In this document: positions 47,701-58,319 of the stretch, in pieces | How the letters are laid out: the number at the start of each line of letters is the position of its first letter | Numbering within the stretch: the first letter of the stretch is position 1 | Source: Angiostrongylus vasorum | Taxonomy: Eukaryota; Nematoda; Chromadorea; Rhabditida; Metastrongylidae | Direction: 5' to 3' | Assembly: GCA_018806985.1 (NCBI GenBank) | Contig: JADANN010000364.1 | Span: 4,829,001-4,893,000, forward strand | DNA: 64,000 bases | Translations under genes and position numbers: made by a program | Notes under the pieces: model-generated | The model's input: the letters and a program-made list of their open reading frames with translations, nothing else | What the model was told of the DNA's origin: nothing | Database searches by the model: none

Positions 47701-50700
47701 ACCTACTGATCCCGAGGCGAGCCACATATGACGCAAGCGTTTCATATTCTTTTTGGACGATTTTTTTTTGCATAAAACTCAAATGCTGCACTTTTTGTAG
47801 ATATACATCACTTATTCAAAGTTGATATTGTGGCGTATGTCGGCTGGAAAAGTCTACAATTCCGAACTTTAAAAAATGCAAAAAAAACTTCCATCGAACA
47901 AGTTCATTGACGGGTAACTTGACTGGTAATTGATCGTTATTTCAGTTCCAATCGCAGTGAGGAATCACGGCTATCGTATGGAATGAGTGGGTACAAAAAT
48001 GCAGAAACAGACCAGAAAGGTGCAAATCACTTCCAAATGCTGACAGCAAGGTGTTTGCAGAACGGACTATTAGTAGTTTAAAAACAAACAAAAACAACAT
48101 ATCACGAATACCTCTACTGAACTAGCGTAAACCCTCTTACACAGTGCTACCATGTTCTAAACTCACTAGCAATTCTTCTAGGTGCTGGAAAATGATCGTC
48201 TGTTGTAGAAAAATCACCAAGTTCATAACAAAAAAGAAATTTGGTGTCAGTACGTTTGCCCGCCATACAAAATTGAGTTTGGCACCAATGGGTTGCGGAA
48301 AATTGCTCCAATAGTTTTGCAAATATCTCAGCATCATTAAAGTTATGCTCCAATAGAATACCTAAGCTTGCGATCCTTCTCTTTCCTTCGAGATGATCCT
48401 TTATCGTAATCGTATTTTGATGATCTTCTATGCCTGGCTCGTTCCAGTGACCGCTCTCGACGTTTTGAGTGTGCAGGTGAACGACGCTGATCGCGGTGAT
48501 GTTCATAACGATAGCTAAATAACAATTACAATAATAAAATCTCGATAAGGTAAAATTTGAACAGTAATGTATTTCCCAAACGGTCATTTCAATACTAGTT
48601 ACTGTTTAATTAAATACGAGTTCCAGAGCATTGATGCACCTGAAAACAAAGATAGCACTGACCAAACCCTTAGGAATCCGCTATGCATCGAACTGCATTA
48701 AGCATCGTAGAGATGACCGAATACTTAATTGGTCTATGAAATGACTTTAGGAGAAATGCCGATATGTCAAGTTAATCTTCTTATAATCCCCTATAGGTGA
48801 GCTACCAATTTACCGAACTCGGAATGGTAACAGTCTTGCATAGCCAGGAGCTTGGGAGTTAACGACTCTGTGTAATCACGGCGTCAAACGCATCCATGAA
48901 AATGATAATAAGTAAGAGAACAGCCAGAAAGAACTAAAAGTGTAAACTTCAACGAAACAACAGGGTACACTAGGACAATATAATAAATAAATAAAGCACT
49001 CGGCACTGATCAATCTCTGAGGGATGCGCCATGCCTTCAACTTCACTAAGCATCGTTAGAAGTGACTGGATGCATATCTGACCTTTACAATGTGACTCGC
49101 GATGTATACAGCCAGTGCTGCTATCCTCCCCGACAAGTCTGGTACCAATTTGCCGACCCCGGAGGGATGGAAGGCTTGGTGGGCCATGGGCGCGGGGATC
49201 GATCCCATGTGTATTGCACGGCACCTCCAACCATTGCGCCACACGCGAGAGAATATAATTGGTAACAAGACATCGAAAAGGAACTTCAAATGAATCGCTA
49301 TGGAATTAATGCACTTTAGCAACAAGTGCGAACAAGCAATCGTTGGACGAAAAACATAGATCCCCCCTTAGCATGTTCGATCCTGTGTTCAAGTGAGCTT
49401 GAACAAATTGTAGGGAAAGTTGAAGATTTTGAATTATAACACTTTCATATCTTAAAATAAACTCAGTTAAAGGAAAGGAGCTATAACAACGCACCTGATC
49501 ATATCGCTAGGCGGATCCGGTGGAGGAGCGAGAAAAGCGGTTAACGAATCGTCAACTTGTATCGCAGGAGTACTGATAGCAATGTAATCAGCACCGGCAC
49601 TACAAGCAGTGGAAGAAGCTTGGGTCTTGACTGGTACACCACCGTGTTTTCGGTCAATAAAGTGATCATGCAAGCGATCAGAACAAAAATCCGCTGGCAC
49701 ACGTGCCTCACCACTTTCCACTTTGAACACAAACTGCTTTGGAACGCCAGCTTTTATACGATTCAGAGCAGCCTGTGCACCCTCGGTTGATGAGAAGACG
49801 ACAATGGCCTGACGCACCCTCATATCTACGACGACATCCACAACGCCTTCGGATAATGAGCGAAGCTTTTGAATTACATAGTCTTCGCCTATTTGAGGAG
49901 GGATAGAACCAATCCACAACTTATTTGTTGTCATCGATCTTCCAAAATTCGGCTGGAATTTCTAAATACCGGTATAATCCGCGTGTATTCGAACAACAAT
50001 ACATAGCAGAACAATGCTTCCGAAACGGTGATACACAGATTTTAATTCACCACAGATAAAACGAATAAAAAAATATGTCACCTTTCCTTTCCTGTTTGCG
50101 TGTACTACACTACTTGAATGTGCATTTATTGCACGAACAGCAGACTCTATATCAGCAAACTGGATGAACGCGAATGGTGACGGTGACTCGTAGTTCTTTA
50201 CATCCACATCCAAAATCAAGCCGTACTTTCCAAATCGACGACGCAACGTATCGTCTGAGATTCGGCTTTCTAATCCACCAACATACAGCGTACGAGATGC
50301 CTTAGGATGAAAAACGTCAACCTCATTCCTGCTACAATTAGGGGAAGCATATTTCGCTGGAAGATCGGCGACTGAAGTCACTATGGCTCCACTACCAGCT
50401 GGGCTGTTTAGTGATAGATAATCGTTATAAGCCTCCTGAACAACAACGTGACTGGCCGCTCGAATCCTCACACGCATGGATAAAATTGAAATGTGTGAGT
50501 CGTTAACTAATTTCTCCATGTCAATAACTCGTTGGAAAATGACGAGCGCCTTCCTGGAATCTCCATCTCCTTCAATCGAAATGTCAACGATTCGTCCATG
50601 CTTTTTCAAGGCATCACGTATAGCTTCTTTAACAGTTCCATCGCTTCGAGGTGGAAGGCGCTCTACATAAACTCCCTGTAAGCCTCCCGAAGACTGAGTA

Positions 50701-53700
50701 GGCATTGAGGCAGATGCAGAACTATGGAACGATCCCGACGGAACTGCACAATAGTTGACGGATTCCGGTGAGCGCCTGAAATTGCTGAACTCACATTTCT
50801 AAGCCATTATACTTTAAAACAAAGACAAACTTCTTAAAGCCTCTTAGTAATTAGGGATATCATGATTTACCCAACAGTTTATTTTTCCAAGGCAACGAAA
50901 AAAAGCCACGTCCAGACACGAAAGTGGAACTACCAGAGAAGTTTTCTACATCAATTATTTTCGTTACACCCCACAGTTAGCACATCAAAACTTTGAACAA
51001 ATACGGGAAAACTACTATTCTCCTCTAGTAAATTTATAACTCCAGGTTTGACGGCCAGGACAATATCACTGTAGGACTTTTACGAAACAATGTTGAGTAC
51101 CTTACACACAGCCAATGTCACAGGTCCAGCATAAGTAGAGCACAGCTAATTCTATGTGCCCCTTTTATGCACAAAAATGGATGTTAAATCTAAACCTATT
51201 TATTTAAATAGAGTGCAACGGAGTCTAGCAAACTGAAGCAATCCAGAATCAGAAGACAGTTTGGCTTCTGCATTCACAATTACACTACTCATTTTGAGCC
51301 ATATCAACCGTTAAAAAGCGATTTCACAATAGTGAAGTGAGCAGTCAATACTACGAACCAGCCAAAAGAAATAACCGTCAGTGGTGAGCTTCTGCTGTGA
51401 ATGATGATGGTCGTCAATCACGAAAACCCCTTGTCGGCATTTATCTAATACAACGAAACAATAAGTATAACTCGATGAAGTATCAAGTTAAAAGGACCAA
51501 AGCAATAAATAAAATGACATCCAGACTTATCCTATCTTCCATTTCTTCCAATTCTTTTTTTCCATTACTGAAACGTGATAACACTTCTTATCGCAGTGCT
51601 CACAGAAAAACCTTACAAGTCACTTTCATAGGAAATGCCTTCTCCTACTTGAACTGTGTGACATTACAACTCTACCATACTCTTACAACAGTTCAAAATA
51701 TCCACTGTTGCCAGATTTCTAAAAAATATTTGCAACATATAACTTCATTGTGAATTCACGAAAAAAAGGCAATCGTGTATCCGTCCCTGTATGTAACCAC
51801 CACTCCCACCTGAGTAACCACCCATTAAACCAAACAATAAAGCAGGCTTGGTTTCATTAGAAATATTGGTACACCTCTCTACCAGGTCAACATAGTGAAC
51901 CGCAAGATTTCAAAGCATTAAAAACCACCGCTGCAAAATGAAACATTTACAAAGACTCTAATAAGTGCATAAGTGAAAAACAACACAACAACATCTACCA
52001 TGACAACTGGTCAAAAGACGACGACCGATTCGCTCCGCGTTATAAAAAGACCTCCAAGCATTTTCATAAATGAATTTATGGCCCGAAAATCAGGTTTCTC
52101 ACGCTAAAAGTTGATTTAAAACAATAAAGTTACGTGGCTAGAATTTCGGGCAGAAGAAATGGAACCAGAAGTACTGCAATATGTACAACAATAACTCTGG
52201 AAAATCACATAGAACAAAAGGCCTGGATATCGCAGAATGAAAAATGAAAGCATATAAGTGCACAAGGAAATGCGCAATCACAAATGAAGAATCTTAGTTC
52301 CTCCTAATGACACCTAATTTTAGCTCGTGGGATTTTGACAGTACCCAGATCAACAGCCATACCGAAACTAAACAGATTTATAGGACTTAATAAGATACGA
52401 ATTGAATAGTTCTCAGATGATTACCAAGTTGAACGTTGTTCGAGCATTGATTCAGATGATGAAATGACCACAAAACCTGGTTATGTCTAGGTTTTTATAA
52501 TTCGATCTTTACATCGAAGGAAGGTTAACGTGGTATAGAGCAGAAAATTCCTAGAAATGAAATGAAACGATGAAGAAAAAAACGATAAAGAAGGATAAAT
52601 CTCTTGGCTCAGATCAATCCCCTGAGTGATGCGCCATGCATTCGACTTCATTAAACATCGCTGAAGGTGATAGAATGCAAATCTGGTCCTTACAATGATT
52701 CGCAACCGACGCATCGAGCCAGTGCTGTTTTCCTCGCAGACAATTCTAGTACCGATCTGCCCACGCCGGAGGGACGGAAGGCGTCAAATGTACCTGAGTA
52801 GCATGACCCCGAACGGTTAGATTACAAGTGCTCCACTTTACAACTAAATTTCATAGTTGTTCTCTATCGCGACCACTGCTTCGGAATGTGACGAGTAACA
52901 CGGTGCCACGAAAGTCATTGGCCCACATTGGATCAGAACCAAGTTTGCCACTGGTTTACAACGAGACAGGCCTTCGAACAGAAATGTTGGCGAGTAATAA
53001 AAAGAAATTAATAACGTTTAATATAAATATATACACCACATGAGTGACAGAACGAATGAGAGTAGGCAGTTGGAAATCATTTCGGAAAGACGGCAAGATA
53101 TAGATTTTATAGGAGCAATAAAAAAATCTAGGACTAGTTTTATGCCAACTAAGGATTTTATACAATCCATCTAGCATCTGGCGACAAATCTGTTCTGCAA
53201 CTTACTAAAATCTATTCCTGTATCTGGTAAAAATTGGTTTATACTTTAACATGATGATTTTTCGACAACTCCCGATAATTTTCCAATAACCAAAGGCCTA
53301 GTGGTGTTGACACCTATAGAAAGGAGCTGTCATGCTGCTCCAGGGATAAGTATGACTTACTAGAGACACTTTCAATTTCGATTTTCTTTAAAACACCCTT
53401 CGTTAGCCTCTCAACACGTGGAACAAACTCGTATGGCAAAAAGTTCCGGGTAATTTATGAAACCCATAATGTTTCTTGGACCACGTCCGATTCAACATGT
53501 GTTTGATAAGTTGATTGAATACGAAGAAAAAAGAGGAAAAAAGCTCTGTACGGCAATGCAAACCACGGGAAAGAAAATGAATCGACACCAATGCATAGCG
53601 TCCACTTCTTACATTCTGTGTGCCGAAAGAAATCTGCATTGTCGAAAATTTCACAAACATAGCTGAACACCAAGTAACTGAACTTCACAGTAAGTGCTTT

Positions 53701-56528
53701 CAGATAAAGTCTGTACCTCAAGACGAGTTGTTACCAGACATCCAAAATTCACTACACCACAAAAATAGCAATAAGATGGCTACTGAAATTTCGCGATTCC
53801 AAATACGAGTCCACGTTTCCATTCGATGACTTAGAAACTCCAAAATATGTCAGTGTTACAAGAAAACACTAATAAGGAAAGCTTGAAGACAGAGACATTT
53901 AGTGAAGAGGAAATCGTTGTAATCTAAGAAGAAACGTAAAGTGTTGAGAAAACATATCACAAGGAAGTGGAGCGGCAATACTGGATAGTCTGTCAAAAGA
54001 CAAAACATAATAGAATCTCAAGACTATAATTTCATACCCTTGGTCTCTTCGGTGCACTTCTGAGCGAATTAATCGCTTCCCTTGACTGGCATTCGCTCGT
54101 TGCAAACTTGTTCTGTAAACACGACCTTTGAAAAGAAAAAGTGCTAACTACGGAAACAAAAGCTATGGAGGCGAAAATCGGAGACCAGAAATGAAGAGAT
54201 TCTCCTTCAATGCAAAGGACCAGAATCCTTACCTGCTGACGTCTTTCGTTCGTGGAGAAGGAGTTCGTCTTCGCGAAACGTCTGGAATCGACTTCGGTGA
54301 TGCGGTCCCATTTGACGTACTGGACATGGATGAAGTCGTCACAACACCGCTTAAACAGGACCGTATATGTGTCAGGTTTTTATAAGAAAAGTGAGAAAAG
54401 AAGGACCCTTCTGCGGGAAAACAACTGAGAAATTTTTTTTATATGTAAAACTTAAAAAAATTAGAGTAAACAGTAGAATTTAAAAGGGGATAAGATGAGT
54501 GAAATAACTAATATCTTTTGCCCCGCCACCTATACAGGAAAAACTATAGCATGGAAACTAAACAACATTCCAGCTTGATAGCTTAGCATAACTACCGAAG
54601 TCATACTCGTAGAGATAAAAACAAAAAGATAATGATATCGCCATATAATCGTCGAAAAAAAAGAAACAACAAAAACCTTTGGTAGATTCCTTTTCAGACT
54701 GAACGTGGGTAACCCGTCGCATATTTAACTTGTAGGGAATAGTGGACCATAAACGATTAACTCTTCGCAACATCCCTCCCAGCAAATAAAGGACGTCAGA
54801 ATAGTGAAGGCCGGCAACCCAAGTACAGGGGATAGAATCAAGAAGGGATTAAACGAGAGCCAGTGATATATCGTGTACTTCCTCAACACTACCCGTCTCA
54901 TCCCGTCATCACGGAAGATTTACGTCTTATCAACCATCAATACAATGTAAAAAGCACCTCAGCCAATTACACTTTCTTAGCAGATAATGCAACGACATCA
55001 TGCTTGGCAGCATGCCAGATGAGTGTAATGCCGTGCAGTATCGATCGAGGAGGGGATGCAGCACGAGGATGCATGGATAGGGGGGGGAAGACACTGAATG
55101 GAATGTTGAATTCATCGTGATTCTACCTCATTCAACAGAATGGATTCATTCTATATCACTCCAGACAAGAGACAACTATTGATTTGATTCCTGAGTGGAT
55201 CCACTATCAGAAAAAAAACTCGTAAAGAACATATCGATGTAATTCAATTAACACTTTCTGCACGACAATTCCTAAAGTACCGATTAGTTTGAAGGTTTAT
55301 AAAGAATTTACAAAGAATAAAGAAGATTGCAAGAAAGTAGCAACGACCGACACACTGAAATTCATTTGCTCGCTCAGAAAATCGCATTACTTCATCTAAC
55401 CAAAACAACAGTTTTGACACCGACGGTCATTTAACCTCGGTAGTGAAATAACCAACATGGGTTCAAATTGCTGAGCTTACAAGAGGTTGATAAACAACTT
55501 TTATTCGCTTAACGTTCCGACGTCTTCGTCTTCACCACAGCCGATGATCCGAGCCGATGCCCCTACAGCTGGTCGTCCAATGTACTCGAATCATCGGCTC
55601 TAATGAAGACGAAAACGTCGAAACGTTGGCAGAATAGATCCTCATCAACCTCGCGTAAGCTCAACGATTTGAACACACGCTGCATTTAAGGTTCACAATG
55701 GAAATTTTCATCGATCTACAGCGCTTTGGACGACCAAAAACACTAACTGGCCTATTGAAACAGCCTCAAAACTAAAGACCTTAACTCAAGGCATCGTACC
55801 CGTTTGATGATTTGCGCAAGAATTGGGACGCAGGTCAATCGGGTACGGTAGCGACAAACAAACGCAATTGCTTCGTTCTTCACTCCGGACGATTAGAAAT
55901 TATGGAGTCGTACTTGGCCAGGGAATAAAAACTTGGGAAACTTTCCCATATGTAAAGACAGACTGTTCTTGAAAGAATAGTGACAAATTAGAGGTTTACC
56001 GAAGAAATGGAATTACTTATTCTATACCGCTTAACCCCAATAGTTAAGCTCATGATCACTCATCTTATCCGGCCATATGATATGCAGTTTCACCACTTGC
56101 TACTGTGACACAAACATTTTAATGATATGTTAGGACATTTGTAAAGTAATAAAACGCAAAAAACGATTAAAAAGTTCGTTTGAATTTATAAGAAAGATGC
56201 ACTTCTTCACGCCAGGTTCGTGAAAAGTGATCCTGAACGGTATTCCGGATTCGAGTCGATGATCGCCGGCATAGGCCTTCTGAGCGGATCGGACATCCAT
56301 AAAGCTAACAACGAAGCCTTCAGTCGTGCGTTCTAGTTGATGGACACGACCAAAGTTCGAAAAGGATGAAATTATATGGTCATCTGACACGGATTCAGGC
56401 AATCCGGAAATGTATACATGACGACTTTCACGACCGACGACGTCACGACCGACGACGTCACGAACGAGATGAGTGGATGCAGCGCCACGGGGCTGACTCT
56501 GGGGTGGTGAAGCGACGACGACCACCAT
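35189..56528 (-). CDS. din-1: DIN-1/SPEN (SHARP) transcriptional corepressor, long form, 11 exons
   Basis: Exons in order: 56528-56203, 50775-50082, 49952-49495, 48514-48362, 47606-47440, 47372-47174, 47060-41351, 41285-40875, 38607-37417, 36902-36716 and 35529-35189. They sum to 9837 nt (3278 residues) and every junction is in phase with GT/AG. Domains are four RRMs (about 37-103, 143-215, 270-335, 350-420), an RS-like basic region (about 494-660), a Lys/Glu-rich region (about 1400-1530), acidic Ser clusters, a Gln-rich region with 24 consecutive Gln (about 2440-2463), and a SPOC domain (about 3104-3265). Four N-terminal RRMs plus C-terminal SPOC define the SPEN/SHARP family. C. elegans DIN-1 is the nuclear corepressor of DAF-12 controlling dauer, lifespan and developmental timing. 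The start is the first Met in the RRM1 exon; an upstream exon remains possible. Confidence 0.88.
35655..36025 (+). repeat. Repeat family D, copy in the last din-1 intron
   Basis: It starts CTTCATCGTGGCTGGGAGGT then GTTCCTGGGTGTCGG, includes GGGGGATTCATCCCTCCGGC, AATACCAGGATCC, TGGCAAATCTCCCTCTTATC and a GGGGTCCGCACAACCA end. It recurs at 61340 and 62430 in the same orientation. Confidence 0.7.
36716..36902 (-). CDS. din-1: din-1 exon 10, SPOC domain first half
   Basis: The acceptor CTTTATAG is followed by RFPVVWQGTLAMKHSETTVQ, then MHLVYGSVEM and VVIRVNQRMRLEHAQVQ, and the donor CAAG|GTGAGT. VWQGTLALK...VQMHFV and QRMRLE are SPOC hallmarks; in SHARP the basic residues of QRMRLE line the pocket that binds SMRT/NCoR. 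An unlisted frame in the following intron (GALLYREAAAFVLFFRDF, near 36600-36690) has a good acceptor but the wrong exit phase and is not used here. Confidence 0.88.
37417..38607 (-). CDS. din-1: din-1 exon 9, Ser-rich region before SPOC
   Basis: 397 codons, phase 0 at both ends, ending EKTLTREEQLK before the donor GTATAT. It contains basic KRSRKAAE (a possible nuclear localisation signal), an Ala/Leu-rich stretch (AGAIAMNSLLAINQQATIGG), acidic/basic patches (DDMERCLNRILNEEIYNIYE) and SIDEILSIIAGRPS. It is shared by the long form and the putative short form. Confidence 0.88.
39060..39560 (-). promoter_or_regulatory. CpG-rich block, candidate promoter of the short din-1 form
   Basis: This is a strongly GC/CpG-rich island inside AT-rich intron 8, beginning with an ACG run (39075-39092) and peaking near 39240-39440 with many CGCG words. 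It lies 0.4-0.9 kb upstream of the in-frame ATG at 38628 on the minus strand. Several long frames here on both strands are a by-product of high GC. Confidence 0.4.
39565..40870. other. remainder of din-1 intron 8
   Basis: No exon or repeat family that I can name. The frames at 40073-40346 on the minus strand are short and have no motif. Confidence 0.35.
40875..41285 (-). CDS. din-1: din-1 exon 8, Gln-rich
   Basis: 137 codons, phase 0 at both ends: AQQEASSTASPSPQPIQQER, then LIKESQLRAIRERDALHQHH, YAYRLTQQQLLSQQNAAQTS, and ending GLSSSGHSADVAK before the donor GTTTGT. The acceptor is TATTAAAG. It continues the Gln-rich helix of exon 7. Confidence 0.85.
41351..47060 (-). CDS. din-1: din-1 exon 7, 5.7-kb giant exon with KEKE and polyQ segments
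   Basis: The exon starts FYDDVSRPPLDPPPAPPP after acceptor TTTTTAAAG and runs open for 1903 codons to QRQQIK before the donor GTGCTT. It is Ser/Pro-rich at first. A Lys/Glu/Arg stretch follows at about 44480-44850 (for example KREREKLKDQKREKKMKEER), which should form a charged helix. Ser/Asp clusters of casein-kinase type come next (SSSDDDSSSEDSD, DTSDEEEH), then a Gln/Ala-rich tail with long helices. One huge exon for the disordered middle is also the SPEN arrangement in other animals. Plus-strand Val/Leu-rich frames at 41641-42015 are shadows of the Gln codons. Confidence 0.88.
41669..41740 (-). repeat. CAA/CAG trinucleotide repeat, 24 Gln codons
   Basis: Reading the minus strand, 24 consecutive Gln codons (mostly CAA with scattered CAG) lie between IF and HQKE in din-1 exon 7. 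The mixed codons argue against recent slippage, but the tract is a likely length polymorphism. Confidence 0.9.
47174..48514 (-). CDS. din-1: din-1 exons 4-6, RS-like basic region
   Basis: Exon 4 (48514-48362) reads YRYEHHRDQRRSPAHSKRRE, RARHRRSS and SSRRKEKDRKL. Exon 5 (47606-47440) reads ASSESSASSSEDSSPTRLRS, then QRVKDRRRDERREIRC. Exon 6 (47372-47174) reads KPRNMSSTRRSPFENSRWAD and VVIPTVDDRKSGDSG. Phases are 2/1, 1/2 and 2/1 across the junctions, all consistent. The Arg/Ser/Asp wording is typical of the region after the RRMs in SPEN proteins and probably contains nuclear localisation signals. Confidence 0.82.
48300..48345 (-). repeat. Foldback family B, terminal fragment
   Basis: The inverse of the arm's end (GTTTTGCAAATATCTCAGCA, TCATTAAAG) sits in din-1 intron 4, close to the exon 4 donor. 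Confidence 0.45.
48650..48890 (-). repeat. SINE family A, decayed copy
   Basis: Shared words in order: CCCTTAGGAATCCGCTATGC, GCATTAAGCATCGTAGAGAT and GCTACCAATTTACCGAACTC. It lies in din-1 intron 3. Confidence 0.5.
48985..49250 (-). repeat. SINE family A
   Basis: The 3' end is CTGATCAATCTCTGAGGGAT (inverse). The body has CGACCCCGGAGGGATGGAAG and GTGGGCCATGGGCGCGGGGA. The head is CACCTCCAACCATTGCGCCA. It lies in din-1 intron 3, tandem with the older copy at 48650. Confidence 0.75.
49495..49952 (-). CDS. din-1: din-1 exon 3, RRM4
   Basis: The acceptor AATTCCAG is in phase 0 with exon 2. RNP2-like NKLWIGSIP is followed by VVDVVVDMRVRQAIVVFSS (RNP1 region) and AQAALNRIKAG. A linker rich in Ser/Ala/Pro follows, ending LAPPPDPPSDMI. 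The donor AG|GTGCGT is completed by the first base of exon 4 (AGC). The intron after it holds two SINE copies. Confidence 0.88.
50082..50775 (-). CDS. din-1: din-1 exon 2, RRM2 and RRM3
   Basis: The acceptor ATTTCAG is followed by RSPESVNYCAVPSGSFHSSA. RRM2 begins GVYVERLPP and has KKHGRIVDISI and RKALVIFQ. RRM3 begins RTLYVGGL (RNP2), then FGKYGLILDVDV and PFAFIQFAD (RNP1), ending with SAVRAINAHSSS. The donor AAG|GTGACA is phase 0. In SHARP, RRM2-RRM4 bind structured RNA such as SRA; the RNA partner here is unknown. Confidence 0.88.
52582..52800 (-). repeat. SINE family A, head missing
   Basis: Words in order: CAGATCAATCCCCTGAGTGA, GCCATGCATTCGACTTCATT and ACGCCGGAGGGACGGAAGGC. The tRNA-like head is not recognisable. 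Confidence 0.6.
54128..54385 (+). other. Frame open on both strands inside din-1 intron 1
   Basis: The plus frame reads SANYGNKSYGGENRRPEMKR, then NPYLLTSFVRGEGVRLRETS and DFGDAVPFDVLDMDEVVTTP, stopping at 54385. The minus frame reads KRCCDDFIHVQYVKWDRITE then SRRFAKTNSFSTNERRQQ and stops exactly at an ideal donor CAG|GTAAGG near 54230. I cannot tell which strand, if either, is coding. A nested gene or an old transposon is possible. Confidence 0.25.
55480..55670. repeat. Foldback element family C
   Basis: The left arm is AAATTGCTGAGCTTACAAGA then GGTTGATAA; the right arm is CATCAACCTCGCGTAAGCTC then AACGATTT. Inside are GTTCCGACGTCTTCGTCTTC and its inverse GAAGACGAAAACGTCGAAAC. It has the same design as 16880-17178. 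Confidence 0.7.
56203..56528 (-). CDS. din-1: din-1 exon 1, RRM1
   Basis: The frame starts MVVVVASPPQSQPRGAASTH, has the repeat DVVGRDVVGRE, then RRM1: RNP2-like HVYISGL, NFGRV, RNP1-like GFVVSFMDV, SAQKAY, and the closing FHEPG. The DVRSAQKA block and terminal EPG match RRM1 of vertebrate SPEN (DIKSAQKAH ... NEPG), which identifies the family and the order of the RRMs. The donor AA|GTGCAT is weak but keeps phase with exon 2 (codon AA|G). The Met at 56528 may not be the true start, because a frame with no stop continues a little upstream (SFVWR) to a possible acceptor CACCTTAG. Confidence 0.75.
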
Positions 56529-56529
56529 T

Positions 56530-58315
56530 CTCCATACAAAACTAAGGTGGTGGTTAGCCAACGATGGTCAGAATCATTAGTCTGAAGAACAGCAAACAGC
56601 ATCAGGAAACTACACATTCGACATACAAGTTAAAATAAAAAGATGTTTGAGTGCAGAAAGACAAGAAAAACGAAATCAGATCTGCTCTCTGACCGAAATC
56701 TCAGTGTCTCAATGAATGAACAGATGAAATGGCATTCAGCTCTCAAGACAATGAAGGAATGAAAGAAATGCACTTTGTAGCAGGAACTGGTATTACAGTG
56801 ATTGCATACAGAACAGTTCTATTCAAAATTTAGAAAGGAAACCTTTGTTTTAACATAAAATTACTAAAAAGTGCTTCCAAAGACGAAAAACCTGTTCTGT
56901 CTTTCCTCCTCATAATCTCTTAAGACGGTTCCCCTAACAATCCAAAATCAACCTACTTACAAGTGCACATTTTTTTAAGTAAAGGCTTCATAAGAAACGA
57001 TCATTAACAGGACATATGTGGTCAACCATCAAATTAAGTGCTCCATGTTCAAACACGTTGTCCATGTACCATCAGACCAGGGATATTTTGAACAATCCTA
57101 GGCCCGTTATGGATAGTATGACTAGTGACAACAACGCTATCAATCCCAAGGGAAGTCACACTACGAGGATTGCTGCACTTTGGACCATGACTCCTTTCGA
57201 GTTCATTCGTTGATGACCGACAACGAAAAGACAATCATCAATCTTATAGCAGTATGTCGAAATAAGAGCGAGAAAAAACAAACACGTAGCTCCAGACACT
57301 TCATTTCTAACGTTTTTTGAACGTTTCGTAGCAGTGCCTGTCTCATCGAAGATGAGTTCACCATTAATATCCACGAAAGTATTCAACGAATGCTTTTAAA
57401 CCGCTTATTTTTAGCTTATTCCCGGAAAGAAATGTACTGAATACACATGTACTAACTCTCTGCCGTAAAACTGCTCAGCTACTTTACTGCAATAGTAGAA
57501 TTGGCATCTAAACATCGTCTTCATTTCCAATTAAAATGAAAGAATAAGGATTCAAACAGATGAAAAAGATCAGGACGGCAGTTACAGGTCGATCAGAGCA
57601 AACACGTTTAACTAATTCTGAACAAACCAGTACCAGTAATGTGATAGAAGAAACAAAATTGGAATATGCTCACAGATGTCCTTCTGTAGTGGATTTCGGT
57701 CCTTAGTCGAAATGCTGCACAATGTAACACTCAGATGAAAGTTAATAGATTAAATGCAGACCAATATTAATAATTAATTTCCCCTGGGGCATAGGTGGAC
57801 TTACGTTGGGAAGCGCCCTCTGTTACTACTACGCTGGGAAGCGAGTTATCCTCAATATACAAGTGATCATATAGCTGTAATGATGTCAATACATCGTGCA
57901 TCTTGCAGGTAAACTTTGCTAGGTGTGAGAAATAGATTTACCTAACCCTACTCATTACCACACCTAGCCAACCTAAGTTCTCTCCAAAATCTGTAAAGGT
58001 TAGGGTTCCCACGCGTAAAGCATGACACTGTTAAAGCCTCTTAAGCAACAAGGATAGGTAATCCGGGTACATAACAGAGATGAATGGCTACTTTACTGAT
58101 ACCTAATAGAGTCACAGATGATTAAAAGGTCTATAGCGATGGTCGAGAAGCCAAGGAATTACACCTTTCTCCATACAGCAAATTTTAAACTAAACCTAAC
58201 AGAATAACAACAAACAACCTTAAAAATACTGGTGTTGACATAGTAAACGAGTAATTATCGATTCTCTGCACGTGATTCTCTTATCTCGAAAGGAAAGTAA
58301 GTCCTCGTTGGCAAG
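56530..58315. other. 5' flank of din-1, no gene recognised
   Basis: Part of a family C-like repeat is near 57290-57390 (AACGTTTTTTGAACGTTTCG). Otherwise AT-rich with no coding or repeat signal that I can defend. An upstream untranslated exon of din-1 could lie here. Confidence 0.35.
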
Positions 58316-58319
58316 TCCC

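Larger units (their letters stand above)
50776..56202. other. din-1 intron 1 (5.4 kb)
   Basis: The largest din-1 intron. It holds a SINE (52582-52800), a foldback element (55480-55670), and an open frame at 54128-54385 that is open on both strands. I found no additional exon whose phase would fit between exons 1 and 2. Confidence 0.5.

Noticed and set aside
57985..58015. Telomere-like TTAGGG word near GTAAAGGTTAGGGTTCC
   Set aside because: Single occurrence, not an array, and nematode telomeres are TTAGGC repeats.
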